A stretch of 15,214 bases of DNA, from contig CALAQQ010000196.1 of the NCBI GenBank assembly GCA_937888485.1, positions 1-15,214 of the forward strand, written 5' to 3'. The DNA comes from an uncultured Clostridia bacterium. GTDB taxonomy: Bacteria; Bacillota; Clostridia; Oscillospirales; Acutalibacteraceae. Position 1 is the stretch's first letter. Each line of letters begins with the position of its first letter. Below are positions 7,439-14,120 of this stretch, one piece after another. A program made the position numbers and the translations under genes. The notes beneath the pieces were generated by a model. The model searched no databases, was not told the DNA's origin, and worked only from the letters and a program-made list of their open reading frames with translations.

Positions 7439-9268
7439 GTGACCCCTTTGTCCAATAAAAAAGATTTAAGAAATATTGCTATCATCGCTCACGTTGACCA
7501 CGGCAAAACAACCATGGTTGACGAAATGCTCAAGCAGAGCGGTACTTTCCGCGATAACGAGCAGGTTGCCGACAGAGTTATGGACTCCAACGACCTTGAG
7601 CGTGAAAGAGGAATAACAATCCTTTCAAAGAATACATCCGTTCATTATAAGGGAACGAAAATCAACGTTGTCGATACTCCGGGTCATGCCGATTTCGGCG
7701 GCGAGGTTGAACGTATCCTTATGATGGTTGACGGAGTGCTTCTTCTTGTTGATGCCTTCGAGGGCTGTATGCCCCAGACGAGATTCGTTCTCAAAAAGGC
7801 GCTCAACCTCAAGAAGAAGGTTCTTGTTGTCATCAATAAAATCGACCGTCCCAATGCACGCCCCTATGAGGTTGTTGACGAGGTGCTTGACCTCTTTATC
7901 GACCTCGGTGCAGATGAGGACCAGCTTGAATTCCCCGTTGTTTATGCAAGCGCAAGAGACGGTTATTCGAGCCTTGACCCCAATTGCAGAGAAGGCAATA
8001 TGCAGCCTCTTTTCGATGCGATTCTTGAAAACATCGATGCTCCCGACGGAAATCCCGACGAGCCTTTACAGGTTCTTTTCTCAAGCCTTGACTATGATGA
8101 CTATGTAGGCAGAATAGGCGTAGGCAGAGTTGAGAGGGGCAGAATAAAGAAGAATCAGCAGATTACTCTCTGCAAAACCGACGGCACAACCCAAAATGTC
8201 AAGGTTTCAAGACTTTATCAGTTCGAGGGTCTTGCAAGAGTTGAATGCGAAGAAGCCGAAGCAGGCGATATTATCTGCGTTTCGGGTATTGAAGGAATCA
8301 ATATCGGCGAAACAGCCTGCGACCCCGAAAATGTTGAGGCACTTCCTTTCATCAAGATTGACGAGCCTACAATTTCGATGAACTTCATCGTTAACGACAG
8401 CCCGTTTGCAGGCAAGGAAGGTAAGTTTGTAACATCAAGAAACATTCGTGACCGCCTCTTCAAAGAAGTTGAAACGAATGTGAGCATGAGGGTTGAAGAA
8501 ACCGAAACAACCGATACCTTCAAGGTTTCGGGCAGAGGCGAGCTTCATCTTTCAATCCTTATCGAAACAATGCGCCGTCAGGGCTACGAATTCCAAGTTT
8601 CAAGACCCAAGGTTATCTTCAAGGAAATCGACGGTCAGCTCATGGAACCCATGGAACTTCTTATTGTTGAAGTTCCCGAGCAGTACGTTGGCGCAGTTAT
8701 CGAAAAACTCGGTTCACGCAAGGGTGAGCTTGAAAATATGGGTGCCCGTGAAGGCGGTTCAACCCATCTCGAATTCAAAATTCCTTCAAGAGGTCTTATC
8801 GGTTACCGTGCCGAATTCCTTACCGATACCAACGGCAACGGAATCATGAATCAGCTTTTCGACGGCTATGCACCTTATAAGGGCGATATCCAGACCCGTG
8901 AAAAAGGTTCGATTGTTGTTCATGAAACAGGTATGAGTACCGCTTACGGACTTTTCAACACTCAGGACAGAGGCAGACTCTTTATTCCTGCAGGCGTTGA
9001 TGTTTATGAAGGAATGATAGTCGGCGAATGTGCCAAGAATGAAGATATAGTTTGCAACGTTTGTAAAACAAAGCATCTTACAAATACCCGTGCATCAGGC
9101 TCGGATGATGCTCTGCGTCTTGTACCGCACAGTGTTCTCAGCCTTGAACAGTGCATGGAATTTATAAAGGATGATGAGCTTCTTGAGGTAACTCCCGATT
9201 CGCTCAGACTCCGCAAGAGAATCCTTTCCAAGGAACTCAGAATGAAACAGCAATTCAAGAAGAAGTAA
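7439..9268 (+). CDS. typA: Ribosome-associated GTPase TypA/BipA
   Basis: A 609-residue translational GTPase related to EF-G and LepA, which binds the 70S ribosome and supports 50S assembly and stress or cold adaptation. The G motifs are complete: A-H-V-D-H-G-K-T-T at 17-25 (P-loop), R-G-I-T-I at 57-61 (switch I), D79-T-P-G-H (switch II) and N-K-I-D near 133. The EF-Tu-like domain 2, the EF-G-like domains (F-K-V-S-G-R-G-E-L-H-L) and the TypA-specific C-terminal domain (S-R-G-L-I-G-Y-R) follow, and the length fits the family (about 607-615). The start is GTG at 7439 with AAAGGAA 5 nt upstream; a TTG at 7448 behind AGGTGA would give a protein three residues shorter and is also possible. It lies only 15 nt after the symporter gene, with no promoter between. 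Confidence 0.95.
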   Translation: MTPLSNKKDLRNIAIIAHVDHGKTTMVDEMLKQSGTFRDNEQVADRVMDSNDLERERGITILSKNTSVHYKGTKINVVDTPGHADFGGEVERILMMVDGVLLLVDAFEGCMPQTRFVLKKALNLKKKVLVVINKIDRPNARPYEVVDEVLDLFIDLGADEDQLEFPVVYASARDGYSSLDPNCREGNMQPLFDAILENIDAPDGNPDEPLQVLFSSLDYDDYVGRIGVGRVERGRIKKNQQITLCKTDGTTQNVKVSRLYQFEGLARVECEEAEAGDIICVSGIEGINIGETACDPENVEALPFIKIDEPTISMNFIVNDSPFAGKEGKFVTSRNIRDRLFKEVETNVSMRVEETETTDTFKVSGRGELHLSILIETMRRQGYEFQVSRPKVIFKEIDGQLMEPMELLIVEVPEQYVGAVIEKLGSRKGELENMGAREGGSTHLEFKIPSRGLIGYRAEFLTDTNGNGIMNQLFDGYAPYKGDIQTREKGSIVVHETGMSTAYGLFNTQDRGRLFIPAGVDVYEGMIVGECAKNEDIVCNVCKTKHLTNTRASGSDDALRLVPHSVLSLEQCMEFIKDDELLEVTPDSLRLRKRILSKELRMKQQFKKK

Positions 9269-9272
9269 TATT

Positions 9273-10175
9273 ATGATGAGAAAAACCGCCGTAGCCCTCG
9301 GAAGTTTTGACGGACTTCATCGGGGTCATATGTCAGTTATCGCCTGCACAGCCGATTTTGAACGGGAGTGCGGGCTTTCTCCTCATGTGCTTTTGTTTGA
9401 TACTCATCCGATGCTTGTTCTCAAAGGCTCGGCGCCCGACAAAATTCTGCAGGATTCTCTGCGTGATGAAATTCTGGCGGAAGCGGGTGTTGAAACAACG
9501 GTTATACCTTTTATATATATAAAGGATATGCCGTGCCGTGAATTTTTTGAAGAAATTCTTATCAAAAAACTCAATGCGGGTGCGCTCTGCTGCGGCTGGA
9601 ATTACCGTTTCGGAAAAGGCGGTGAGGGTGACTGCGAAACTCTCAAAGCTCTTTGCGAGGAATACGGTATTATGCTGAAAATTCTTCCTCATGTTGATTT
9701 TGACGGTGAACCGATAAGTTCAACGAGGATAAGAAAAGCGGTTGAAAACGGTGAAATTCCACTTGCGAATGCAATGCTCGGCAGAGAATTCCGTTATAAA
9801 TCAACGGTTGTCAGCGGCCATCAGAGAGGCAGACTCATCGGTGCGCCGACGATAAATCAGCATTTCGATAATAATTTTGTTCTTACCAAAAAGGGAGTTT
9901 ATGCTTCGGTAACAGTTGTTGACGGAAAAGAATATCCGTCGGTTACGAATATCGGTCTGCGTCCGTCGTTTGAAAACGAGGATTTCAGGAGCGAAACCTG
10001 TATTCTCGGTTTTGCGGGCGACCTCTACGGACAGGATATCGAGGTCAGACTTCTTGAGTATCTCCGTGACGAGGTAAAATTCGACAGCATGGAAAAACTC
10101 AGTGCACAGATAGAAAAGGATGCGGAAAAATCCCGTGAATTATTTGCTCAAAGGGGTGCAGAAGACTATGTATGA
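9273..10175 (+). CDS. ribF: Bifunctional riboflavin kinase/FAD synthetase RibF
   Basis: Makes FMN from riboflavin and ATP, then FAD from FMN and ATP. The N-terminal FAD synthetase half (about 1-150) shows G-S-F-D-G-L-H-R-G-H near residue 10, the nucleotidyltransferase nucleotide-binding signature, and I-S-S-T-R-I-R-K-A-V near 145. The C-terminal flavokinase half has G-H-Q-R-G-R-L-I-G-A-P-T-I-N near 185, with the PTxN metal/ATP motif, and N-I-G-L-R-P-S-F, where the family often has PTF. At 300 residues it is close to the usual 305-315. The gene starts 4 nt after the typA stop, at ATG 9273 or the adjacent ATG 9276; the Shine-Dalgarno is weak (AAGAAG), which suggests translational coupling. Its end overlaps the glycosylase start by 8 nt. 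Confidence 0.93.
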   Translation: MMRKTAVALGSFDGLHRGHMSVIACTADFERECGLSPHVLLFDTHPMLVLKGSAPDKILQDSLRDEILAEAGVETTVIPFIYIKDMPCREFFEEILIKKLNAGALCCGWNYRFGKGGEGDCETLKALCEEYGIMLKILPHVDFDGEPISSTRIRKAVENGEIPLANAMLGREFRYKSTVVSGHQRGRLIGAPTINQHFDNNFVLTKKGVYASVTVVDGKEYPSVTNIGLRPSFENEDFRSETCILGFAGDLYGQDIEVRLLEYLRDEVKFDSMEKLSAQIEKDAEKSRELFAQRGAEDYV

Positions 10176-10740
10176 GAATTGGGAACAGCTTAAGGCTGAC
10201 TGTATGGAGTGCAGAAAATGCTCTCTCTGCGAAACAAGAACAAATCTTGTTTTCGGTGTGGGAAACGAAAATGCCGAAGTGATGTTCATCGGCGAAGGAC
10301 CCGGCGAAAATGAGGATTTACAGGGTGAACCTTTTGTCGGCAGAGGCGGAAAACTGCTTGATAAATTTCTTGATGCTGTTGACCTTGACCGCAAAAAGAA
10401 TATCTATATTGCCAATATGGTCAAATGCCGTCCGCCGAAAAACCGTGACCCTCTCCCCGAAGAACAGGAGCAGTGTATCGGCTGGCTTCGTGAACAGACA
10501 AGACTTATGCGCCCGAAAATCATCGTATGCCTTGGAAGAATTTCTGCGCAGAGACTTATCTCAAAGGATTTCAAGGTTACGCAGCAGCATGGAGAGTTCA
10601 TCGAAAAAGGCGGAATTCTTTTCATGGGAACATTCCATCCTGCGGCACTTCTCCGCAACCCCAATCAGAAACCTGATGCGCTTGAGGACTTCCTTGCGCT
10701 TCAAAGAAAAATTAAAGAAATCTGCGAACACACCTATTAA
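10168..10740 (+). CDS. Type 4 uracil-DNA glycosylase (4Fe-4S)
   Basis: Base-excision repair enzyme that removes uracil from DNA, 190 residues. The Fe-S ligands are seen as C15-x2-C18 in the N-terminal C-M-E-C-R-K-C-S-L-C cluster plus later cysteines in V-K-C-R-P-P and E-Q-C-I-G-W. Motif A is G-E-G-P-G-E-N-E-D-L-Q-G-E-P-F-V-G, with Glu and Asn in the positions typical of type 4 enzymes, and the second active-site block is H-P-A-A-L-L-R-N-P. The protein was formerly described as phage SPO1 DNA polymerase-related. The ATG at 10168 overlaps the ribF stop by 8 nt, with AAAGGGG about 12 nt upstream. An earlier in-frame start is unlikely because it would extend far into ribF without homology. Co-expression with ribF and typA is expected. 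Confidence 0.93.
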   Translation: MYENWEQLKADCMECRKCSLCETRTNLVFGVGNENAEVMFIGEGPGENEDLQGEPFVGRGGKLLDKFLDAVDLDRKKNIYIANMVKCRPPKNRDPLPEEQEQCIGWLREQTRLMRPKIIVCLGRISAQRLISKDFKVTQQHGEFIEKGGILFMGTFHPAALLRNPNQKPDALEDFLALQRKIKEICEHTY

Positions 10741-10805
10741 TCGGTTGATTTTGCCAATTTTATGCAATTTTTACTAAATTATTTTTCAATGTATGAAAAA
10801 AGTTG

Positions 10806-10834
10806 TTGACAAAATTCAAAAATTGGCTTATTAT
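10806..10834 (+). promoter_or_regulatory. Consensus sigma-A promoter of the sigma factor gene
   Basis: A perfect TTGACA (10806-10811), a 17-bp spacer and TATTAT (10829-10834), with overlapping TATATA just downstream. Transcription would start near 10841 and the GTG start codon is at 10868. The surrounding 127-bp gap is very AT-rich and holds no other gene. Confidence 0.8.
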
Positions 10835-10867
10835 ATAGCATACAAGGATTTTGCGAGGTAGTTTATA

Positions 10868-11443
10868 GTGCGAAAACAGAAAAAATCTTTGCCATATGAG
10901 GAGTTGGCGGTGCTTGCCGCAAACGGCGATGATGAGTCCATGGCTTTGCTCATTTCTGCGATAACTCCGATTGCAACGGCGAAGGGCTATGCACTTGCGA
11001 ATGCCAGAGTAGCGGGTGATGACCTCACTCAGGAAGGCATGCTCGGATTCCTTGAGGCAGTCAGAAGCTTCAATCCCGAAAAGGGAAGTTTCAAGGCATA
11101 CGCCGAAACCTGCATTAACAACAGAATTCTTTCTGCTGTGCGTGCAAGTTATAATAATAAAAATGCCGCCCTTTCAAAAGCGCTTCCTCTCGAGGAGGGC
11201 GAAAATGAAATCAGCGGCGACGAATCCGACCCTGTAAAGGTTCTTTCTTCGAAGGACGGATTCGAGCATATCACGGGTCTTATAAAAAGTAATCTTTCGG
11301 AATTTGAAAGGCAGGTTATACTCCTGCGTTTCTTCGGTCTGAGTTATTCAGAAATTTCTTCACGGCTTGAATGCAGCGAAAAAGCGGTTGACAATGCTTT
11401 GCAGAGAATACGTAAAAAGATGCGTGCAGAACTTAATAAATAA
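10868..11443 (+). CDS. Sigma-H-like RNA polymerase sigma factor (sigma-70 family)
   Basis: A 191-residue sigma factor with regions 2 and 4 only. Region 2 reads D-D-L-T-Q-E-G-M-L-G-F-L-E-A-V-R-S-F-N-P-E-K-G-S-F-K and then A-E-T-C-I-N-N-R-I, which closely resembles Bacillus SigH (DLIQEGMIGL...SFKAFAELCI as recalled). Region 4 has L-S-Y-S-E-I-S followed by K-A-V-D-N-A-L-Q-R-I-R-K-K, again the SigH pattern. In Bacillus, SigH controls the transition state and early sporulation. This protein is somewhat shorter than Bacillus SigH (about 218 residues), so it may be a diverged paralogue. The start is GTG with GAGG 9 nt upstream. A short hairpin follows the stop codon. Confidence 0.85.
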   Translation: MRKQKKSLPYEELAVLAANGDDESMALLISAITPIATAKGYALANARVAGDDLTQEGMLGFLEAVRSFNPEKGSFKAYAETCINNRILSAVRASYNNKNAALSKALPLEEGENEISGDESDPVKVLSSKDGFEHITGLIKSNLSEFERQVILLRFFGLSYSEISSRLECSEKAVDNALQRIRKKMRAELNK

Positions 11444-11463
11444 ACGCTTCATTGAAGCGTTTT
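11442..11463 (+). terminator. Hairpin overlapping the sigma factor stop codon, weak terminator
   Basis: AAACGCTTC (11442-11450) pairs perfectly with GAAGCGTTT (11454-11462) around an ATT loop. The T tract is only four bases (11460-11463) before GG, so termination may be partial and the tRNA-like element and zinc-ribbon gene could be read through. Confidence 0.5.
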
Positions 11464-11469
11464 GGATAT

Positions 11470-11533
11470 GCCCCCGTAGCTTAAAGCAGAGCGTTGTTCA
11501 ACAAAGGTGACGGTGCGATTCCGTCCAAGGGCG
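11470..11533 (+). other. tRNA-like sequence lacking an anticodon loop (tRNA remnant or tRNA mimic)
   Basis: This 64-nt stretch folds like a tRNA missing about seven bases. The acceptor arm GCCCCCG (11470-11476) pairs with CAAGGGC (11526-11532) at 5 of 7 positions with two C-A mismatches. Then come TA, a D stem GCTT/GAGC around a 6-nt loop, and a perfect T arm GACGG-TGCGATT-CCGTC (11509-11525) with C56, A58 and the G53-C61 pair in place but G at position 55. The anticodon stem TTGTT/AACAA is complementary, but only a single C separates the arms, so no 7-nt anticodon loop exists. A discriminator-like G follows without an encoded CCA. The body resembles tRNA-Arg genes of Clostridia, from memory. 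It cannot decode as it stands; it may be a decayed tRNA or a structured leader for the next gene. Confidence 0.55.
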
Positions 11534-11566
11534 AAAAAAATATTTTTTCAAGCGAGGTTAAAAACA

Positions 11567-11848
11567 ATGTACGAAGACAAAACTCTCATCTGTAAGGAAT
11601 GCGGCAATGAATTCACTTTCACAGCCGGCGAACAGGAATTCTATGCTGAAAAAGGCTTTGTAAACGAGCCCCAGCGCTGCAAGGCTTGCCGTGATGCACG
11701 CAAGAACGCAGTTCGTGGTGAGCGTGAATGGTTTGAAGCAACATGTGATTCTTGCGGTGGAGTTGCAAAGGTTCCCTTTAAGCCGCGTGAGGACAGACCT
11801 GTTTTCTGCAGCGAATGCTTTGCAAAGAAGCAGGAAGAACAGGCATAA
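11567..11848 (+). CDS. Small zinc-ribbon protein with four CxxC motifs
   Basis: A 93-residue protein made of two zinc-binding units. The first has C-K-E-C (residues 10-13) and C-K-A-C (about 39-42), separated by G-N-E-F-T-F-T-A-G-E-Q-E-F-Y-A-E-K-G-F, the pattern of the 'probable zinc-ribbon' family zf-trcl of Firmicutes. The second has C-D-S-C-G...V-P-F-K-P...R-P-V-F-C-S-E-C-F, as in CxxC-x(20)-CxxC ribbons. No catalytic motif is visible; such proteins are thought to bind nucleic acid or act in stress responses, but the function is unproven. The ATG at 11567 has GAGG 9 nt upstream; upstream in-frame codons lie inside the tRNA-like element and are rejected. A strong terminator follows 21 nt after the stop. 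Confidence 0.85.
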   Translation: MYEDKTLICKECGNEFTFTAGEQEFYAEKGFVNEPQRCKACRDARKNAVRGEREWFEATCDSCGGVAKVPFKPREDRPVFCSECFAKKQEEQA

Positions 11849-11869
11849 TTTTATCCTGAACTAAATGCT

Positions 11870-11895
11870 AAGCCCCCTCTTTTGAGGGGGCTTTT
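11870..11895 (+). terminator. Strong rho-independent terminator after the zinc-ribbon gene
   Basis: AAGCCCCCTC (11870-11879) and GAGGGGGCTT (11884-11893) form a perfect 10-bp stem with a TTTT loop and a TTTT tail. The arms are preceded by A and followed by T, so it may work in both directions. Confidence 0.9.
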
Positions 11896-11983
11896 GACTG
11901 TCGATAAAGTCGCTGAAACATAAACGAAATCATTGTAGGGTTCGGAAACTCAACGCTCTATATCAACAACAGTATAAAAGTAG

Positions 11984-12016
11984 GGCGGGATGACCACATC
12001 CCGCCGTTTGTTTTTT
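11984..12016 (+). terminator. GC-rich hairpin followed by T run, terminator-like, GTAGGGCG type
   Basis: GGCGGGATG (11984-11992) and CATCCCGCC (11997-12005) make a perfect 9-bp stem with an ACCA loop, followed by GTTTGTTTTTT. Its head (GTAGGGCG) resembles the palindrome at 5861-5895, and another GTAGGG lies at 11935-11940. It may be a second terminator for the + strand or a copy of an intergenic hairpin family. The 237-bp zone from 11849 to 12085 holds only this, the terminator at 11870 and the palindrome at 12052; no gene is visible. Confidence 0.6.
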
Positions 12017-12051
12017 CGTTTATTTGACGTTTTTTCTCCCATCGACGTACC

Positions 12052-12069
12052 TTTGTACCTCGGTACAAA
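12052..12069. repeat. 18-bp perfect palindromic site, candidate attachment site or element end
   Basis: TTTGTACC and GGTACAAA flank a central TC, which is GA on the other strand. It lies 16 bp beyond the recombinase stop codon, where backbone gives way to more AT-rich DNA. Large serine recombinases bind imperfect inverted repeats around a central dinucleotide, and TnpX/TndX-type enzymes are known to use GA. A second GTACCT at 12047 repeats part of the left arm with an 8-bp period. It could instead be a regulator operator; the other element end is outside the window. Confidence 0.35.
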
Positions 12070-12085
12070 TTAAGGATACTGCCGT

Positions 12086-13690
12086 TTAATCAATTTTACC
12101 GACGAAGCGGTAAATGATATTGATAACGAGTTCGGTTTCTCCGAAGCTGTTTTCCTTGGTTTCGTGAATCAGAATTTTTTCAACCAAAGTGTTCAGCAGT
12201 TCAGCGGTCAGTTCCGTCGGATTGGAGTATTGTTTCAGAACTGCAATCCATTTTTCTGCATTGTCGGTTGCTTTCTTCTCGGTTGAAAGTTCGGCTTCAA
12301 GAGTGCGAATTTTCTCATCAAGCTCTTGTTGTTCATTCTGATATCGTTCTGACATCATATTGAAGTTGTATTCCGTGATGCGTTCGTTTGCCCAATCTTC
12401 ATACATTTTAGCGAAAAGTCGGTCAACCTCGGCTTTTCGCTTTTTTGATTTTGCGAGTTCGGCGGTTCTATTCTTCATTGTTGCATCGTGTATTTTAGCA
12501 TCGTTATCCACCAGCTTTTTCAGCAAGGCTTCTTCTTGTGTTTCTGCAAGCCTTGTCCAAAACTGTATTCTTGAAAGAATATACGGATAAAGTGTGTCAT
12601 ATCGGATGTAGTGTTGAGAACAGATTTCTTTGCCGTATGAGGAGTAACTGCTGCAATTGAAATAAGTGTATGTTTTCTTGTTTGTACAATATCTCATACT
12701 CTTTCCGCAGTCTGCACATTTGATAAGTCCCGCAAATATCTGAGTGTTACCAGTTCTTGTTGGCTTCTTTCTGCTTTCCATTTGCTGCTGCACAAGGTTA
12801 AAAGTTTCTTTTGAAACAATCGGTTCGTGTGTGTTTTCAACCTTCATCCATTTTTCTTTCGGGTTGCGGATAACTTTTTTGTTTTTGTAAGAAACATTCG
12901 TGTGCTGAAAATGAATTGTGTTCCCTATGTAGGTTTCATCCCTCAGAATGTTCTGAACCTGACTGAATCTCCAAAGATAATTATTCTTTTGCCTCTCGGG
13001 ATTGTTATAGATTCTTGAAAATCCGCCGAATCTCGAATATTCCCAATAACTCGGAACAGGTATCTTTTCATCAATAAGATAATTCATAATTTTTGAAAGA
13101 CTCGTTCCGTGTGCCGCCATCTCAAACATTCTGATGACAATCGGTGCCGTTTCTTCATCCGGAATAATCTTGTTTTTGATGTCGGGATGCTTTTTGTAAC
13201 CGAACGGAGCATAATTTCCCATTCGCTCACCTGCAAGAAATTTTGCGTGGAAAGCTTGTTTGGTTTTACGACTTGTGTCTTTTGCATACCACTCATTGAA
13301 CAGATTCTTGAACGGAACAAAATCGCTGAGTCCGTTTTTCGTATCCTCATTTTCAGCAACGGCAACATACCGCACTTTCTTTTCGGGGAACACAAATTCA
13401 AGATAATAGTCCATCATAATGTGTTCTCTGCCGAAACGACTGAGGTCTTTTGTGACTATGCAGTTAATTTTACCTGCATCAACATCTTCCATCATCCTAA
13501 TAAATGCAGGTCTTTCAAAATTTGTTCCACTCCAACCGTCATCTATGTATTCATCAACAACATTCAGGTTATTGGCTGTTGCATATTGACGGAGGATTGT
13601 ACGTTGCGACTCAATGCTGACACTGTCGCCATAGGTTTCATCATCACGGCTTAATCGCATATATAATGCTGTATTGTAAGTTTGTTTCAA
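12086..13690 (-). CDS. Large serine recombinase (TnpX/TndX-like), integrase of a mobilizable element
   Basis: A 534-residue site-specific recombinase that cuts and rejoins DNA via a phosphoserine. The resolvase domain (about 5-150) has Y10-M-R-L-S14-R-D-D with nucleophile S14, and K-D82-L-S-R85-F-G-R88 with the catalytic Asp and Arg pair. A recombinase domain (about 160-300, starting G-N-Y-A-P-F-G-Y) follows, then a zinc ribbon with C325-x2-C328 and C346/C357, a charged coiled coil (about 390-475) and a C-terminal domain ending I-Y-R-F-V-G-K-I-D, like the DUF4368-type tail of Tn4451/Tn5397 recombinases. The start is TTG at 13690: the next Met is residue 11, inside the first beta strand, and AAAGGAGA lies 10 nt upstream. 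It has its own promoter and a hairpin over the start codon. It looks intact and functional, and is convergent with the zinc-ribbon gene. Confidence 0.93.
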   Translation of the reverse strand: MKQTYNTALYMRLSRDDETYGDSVSIESQRTILRQYATANNLNVVDEYIDDGWSGTNFERPAFIRMMEDVDAGKINCIVTKDLSRFGREHIMMDYYLEFVFPEKKVRYVAVAENEDTKNGLSDFVPFKNLFNEWYAKDTSRKTKQAFHAKFLAGERMGNYAPFGYKKHPDIKNKIIPDEETAPIVIRMFEMAAHGTSLSKIMNYLIDEKIPVPSYWEYSRFGGFSRIYNNPERQKNNYLWRFSQVQNILRDETYIGNTIHFQHTNVSYKNKKVIRNPKEKWMKVENTHEPIVSKETFNLVQQQMESRKKPTRTGNTQIFAGLIKCADCGKSMRYCTNKKTYTYFNCSSYSSYGKEICSQHYIRYDTLYPYILSRIQFWTRLAETQEEALLKKLVDNDAKIHDATMKNRTAELAKSKKRKAEVDRLFAKMYEDWANERITEYNFNMMSERYQNEQQELDEKIRTLEAELSTEKKATDNAEKWIAVLKQYSNPTELTAELLNTLVEKILIHETKENSFGETELVINIIYRFVGKID

Positions 13691-13735
13691 TTTAAAAAAT
13701 TCTCCTTTCTTTGAAACAACCCACGCTTACAATAC
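13671..13735 (-). promoter_or_regulatory. 5'-UTR hairpin trapping the recombinase start codon
   Basis: In the minus-strand transcript GTATTGTAAG (13735-13726) and TTGTTTCAA (13719-13711) pair perfectly with TTGAAACAA (13690-13682) and CTTACAATAC (13680-13671): 19 pairs, with a small internal loop of CCCACG against one base. The TTG start codon and second codon lie in the inner stem; the Shine-Dalgarno AAAGGAGA (13708-13701) is in the 20-nt loop. Such a fold would restrain translation initiation until melted or bound. Confidence 0.6.
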
Positions 13736-13761
13736 TTTCCACTTGGATTATACTGTAAGCG
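13724..13761. repeat. Inverted repeat over the recombinase promoter, candidate operator
   Basis: CGCTTACA (13724-13731) and TGTAAGCG (13754-13761) are exact inverted copies, extended by two more pairs after one mismatch. The right arm overlaps the promoter spacer and the left arm covers the first transcribed bases. This spacing suits a dimeric repressor, or self-binding by the recombinase. Confidence 0.5.
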
Positions 13762-13775
13762 CAGGTTTTATTCAA
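13747..13775 (-). promoter_or_regulatory. Sigma-A promoter of the recombinase gene
   Basis: On the minus strand TTGAAT (13775-13770), a 17-bp spacer and a perfect TATAAT (13752-13747). Transcription would start near 13740, about 50 nt before the TTG start. It lies between the 103-residue protein gene and the recombinase, so the recombinase need not depend on the relaxase transcript. Confidence 0.75.
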
Positions 13776-13792
13776 GGCTTTTTATCGGACAG

Positions 13793-14104
13793 TTACATTT
13801 GTTTTGACTGATAAACGACCAAATCTTCGATCAATTCTTCGACGGTTCTGCCTTCTGAAGGGAAATGTTCTGAAACTTTTATCATAATCCCATTACGACA
13901 GTAATGAGTTTCACCGTCGGAATTTTCAACATAACTGCCATCGGGGAATACAAAAGGCTTGCATCTCTTTCGCCACTCGGAAAGCCAATATTGAGTACAT
14001 TCTTTCAGAAAACTTTCGGGCGGTTCAAAAATCGGTTCGTAGAGTTCACATAAATCGTAGGGGTCATAATTGTATTCGGTGGGTTCGTAAATATTGTCTG
14101 TCAT
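13793..14104 (-). CDS. Acidic 103-residue protein of the mobilizable element, function unknown
   Basis: Not recognised with confidence. The protein starts MTDNIYEPTEYNYDPYD; its first 35 residues are rich in Asp, Glu, Tyr and Pro and probably disordered. The middle has a basic W-L-S-E-W-R-K-R-C-K patch, and the end (I-M-I-K-V-S-E-H-F, then T-V-E-E-L-I-E-D-L-V-V-Y) looks folded and vaguely recalls small TnpW-like proteins found next to clostridial recombinases; that likeness is weak. The ATG at 14104 has AAAGGAAG 6 nt upstream; a longer frame reaching 14260 would overlap the relaxase gene and is rejected. It begins 16 nt after the relaxase stop, so the two are surely co-transcribed. A role in regulating transfer or excision is a guess from context. 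Confidence 0.75.
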   Translation of the reverse strand: MTDNIYEPTEYNYDPYDLCELYEPIFEPPESFLKECTQYWLSEWRKRCKPFVFPDGSYVENSDGETHYCRNGIMIKVSEHFPSEGRTVEELIEDLVVYQSKQM

Positions 14105-14120
14105 TATAATCTTCCTTTCA

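Noticed and set aside
10741..10775. Terminator after the uracil-DNA glycosylase gene
   Set aside because: T-rich, but the possible arms (AATCGG with CCAATT) pair poorly, so no stable hairpin can be claimed.
10310..10777. Plus-strand open frame (155 codons) overlapping the uracil-DNA glycosylase gene
   Set aside because: Out-of-frame reading of a well-supported gene with no motif of its own.
11470..11533. Functional tRNA-Arg gene
   Set aside because: No anticodon loop, two mismatches in the acceptor stem and G at position 55, so it cannot decode; kept as a tRNA-like feature only.
13109..13654. Plus-strand open frame (181 codons) opposite the recombinase
   Set aside because: Fully antisense to intact recombinase domains, with a Cys/Phe/Ile-rich product typical of a complementary-strand artefact.
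13671..13761. CRISPR-like or direct repeat array in the recombinase leader
   Set aside because: The repeated CTTACAA motifs are inverted copies with uneven spacing and no spacers; they fit a hairpin and operator.
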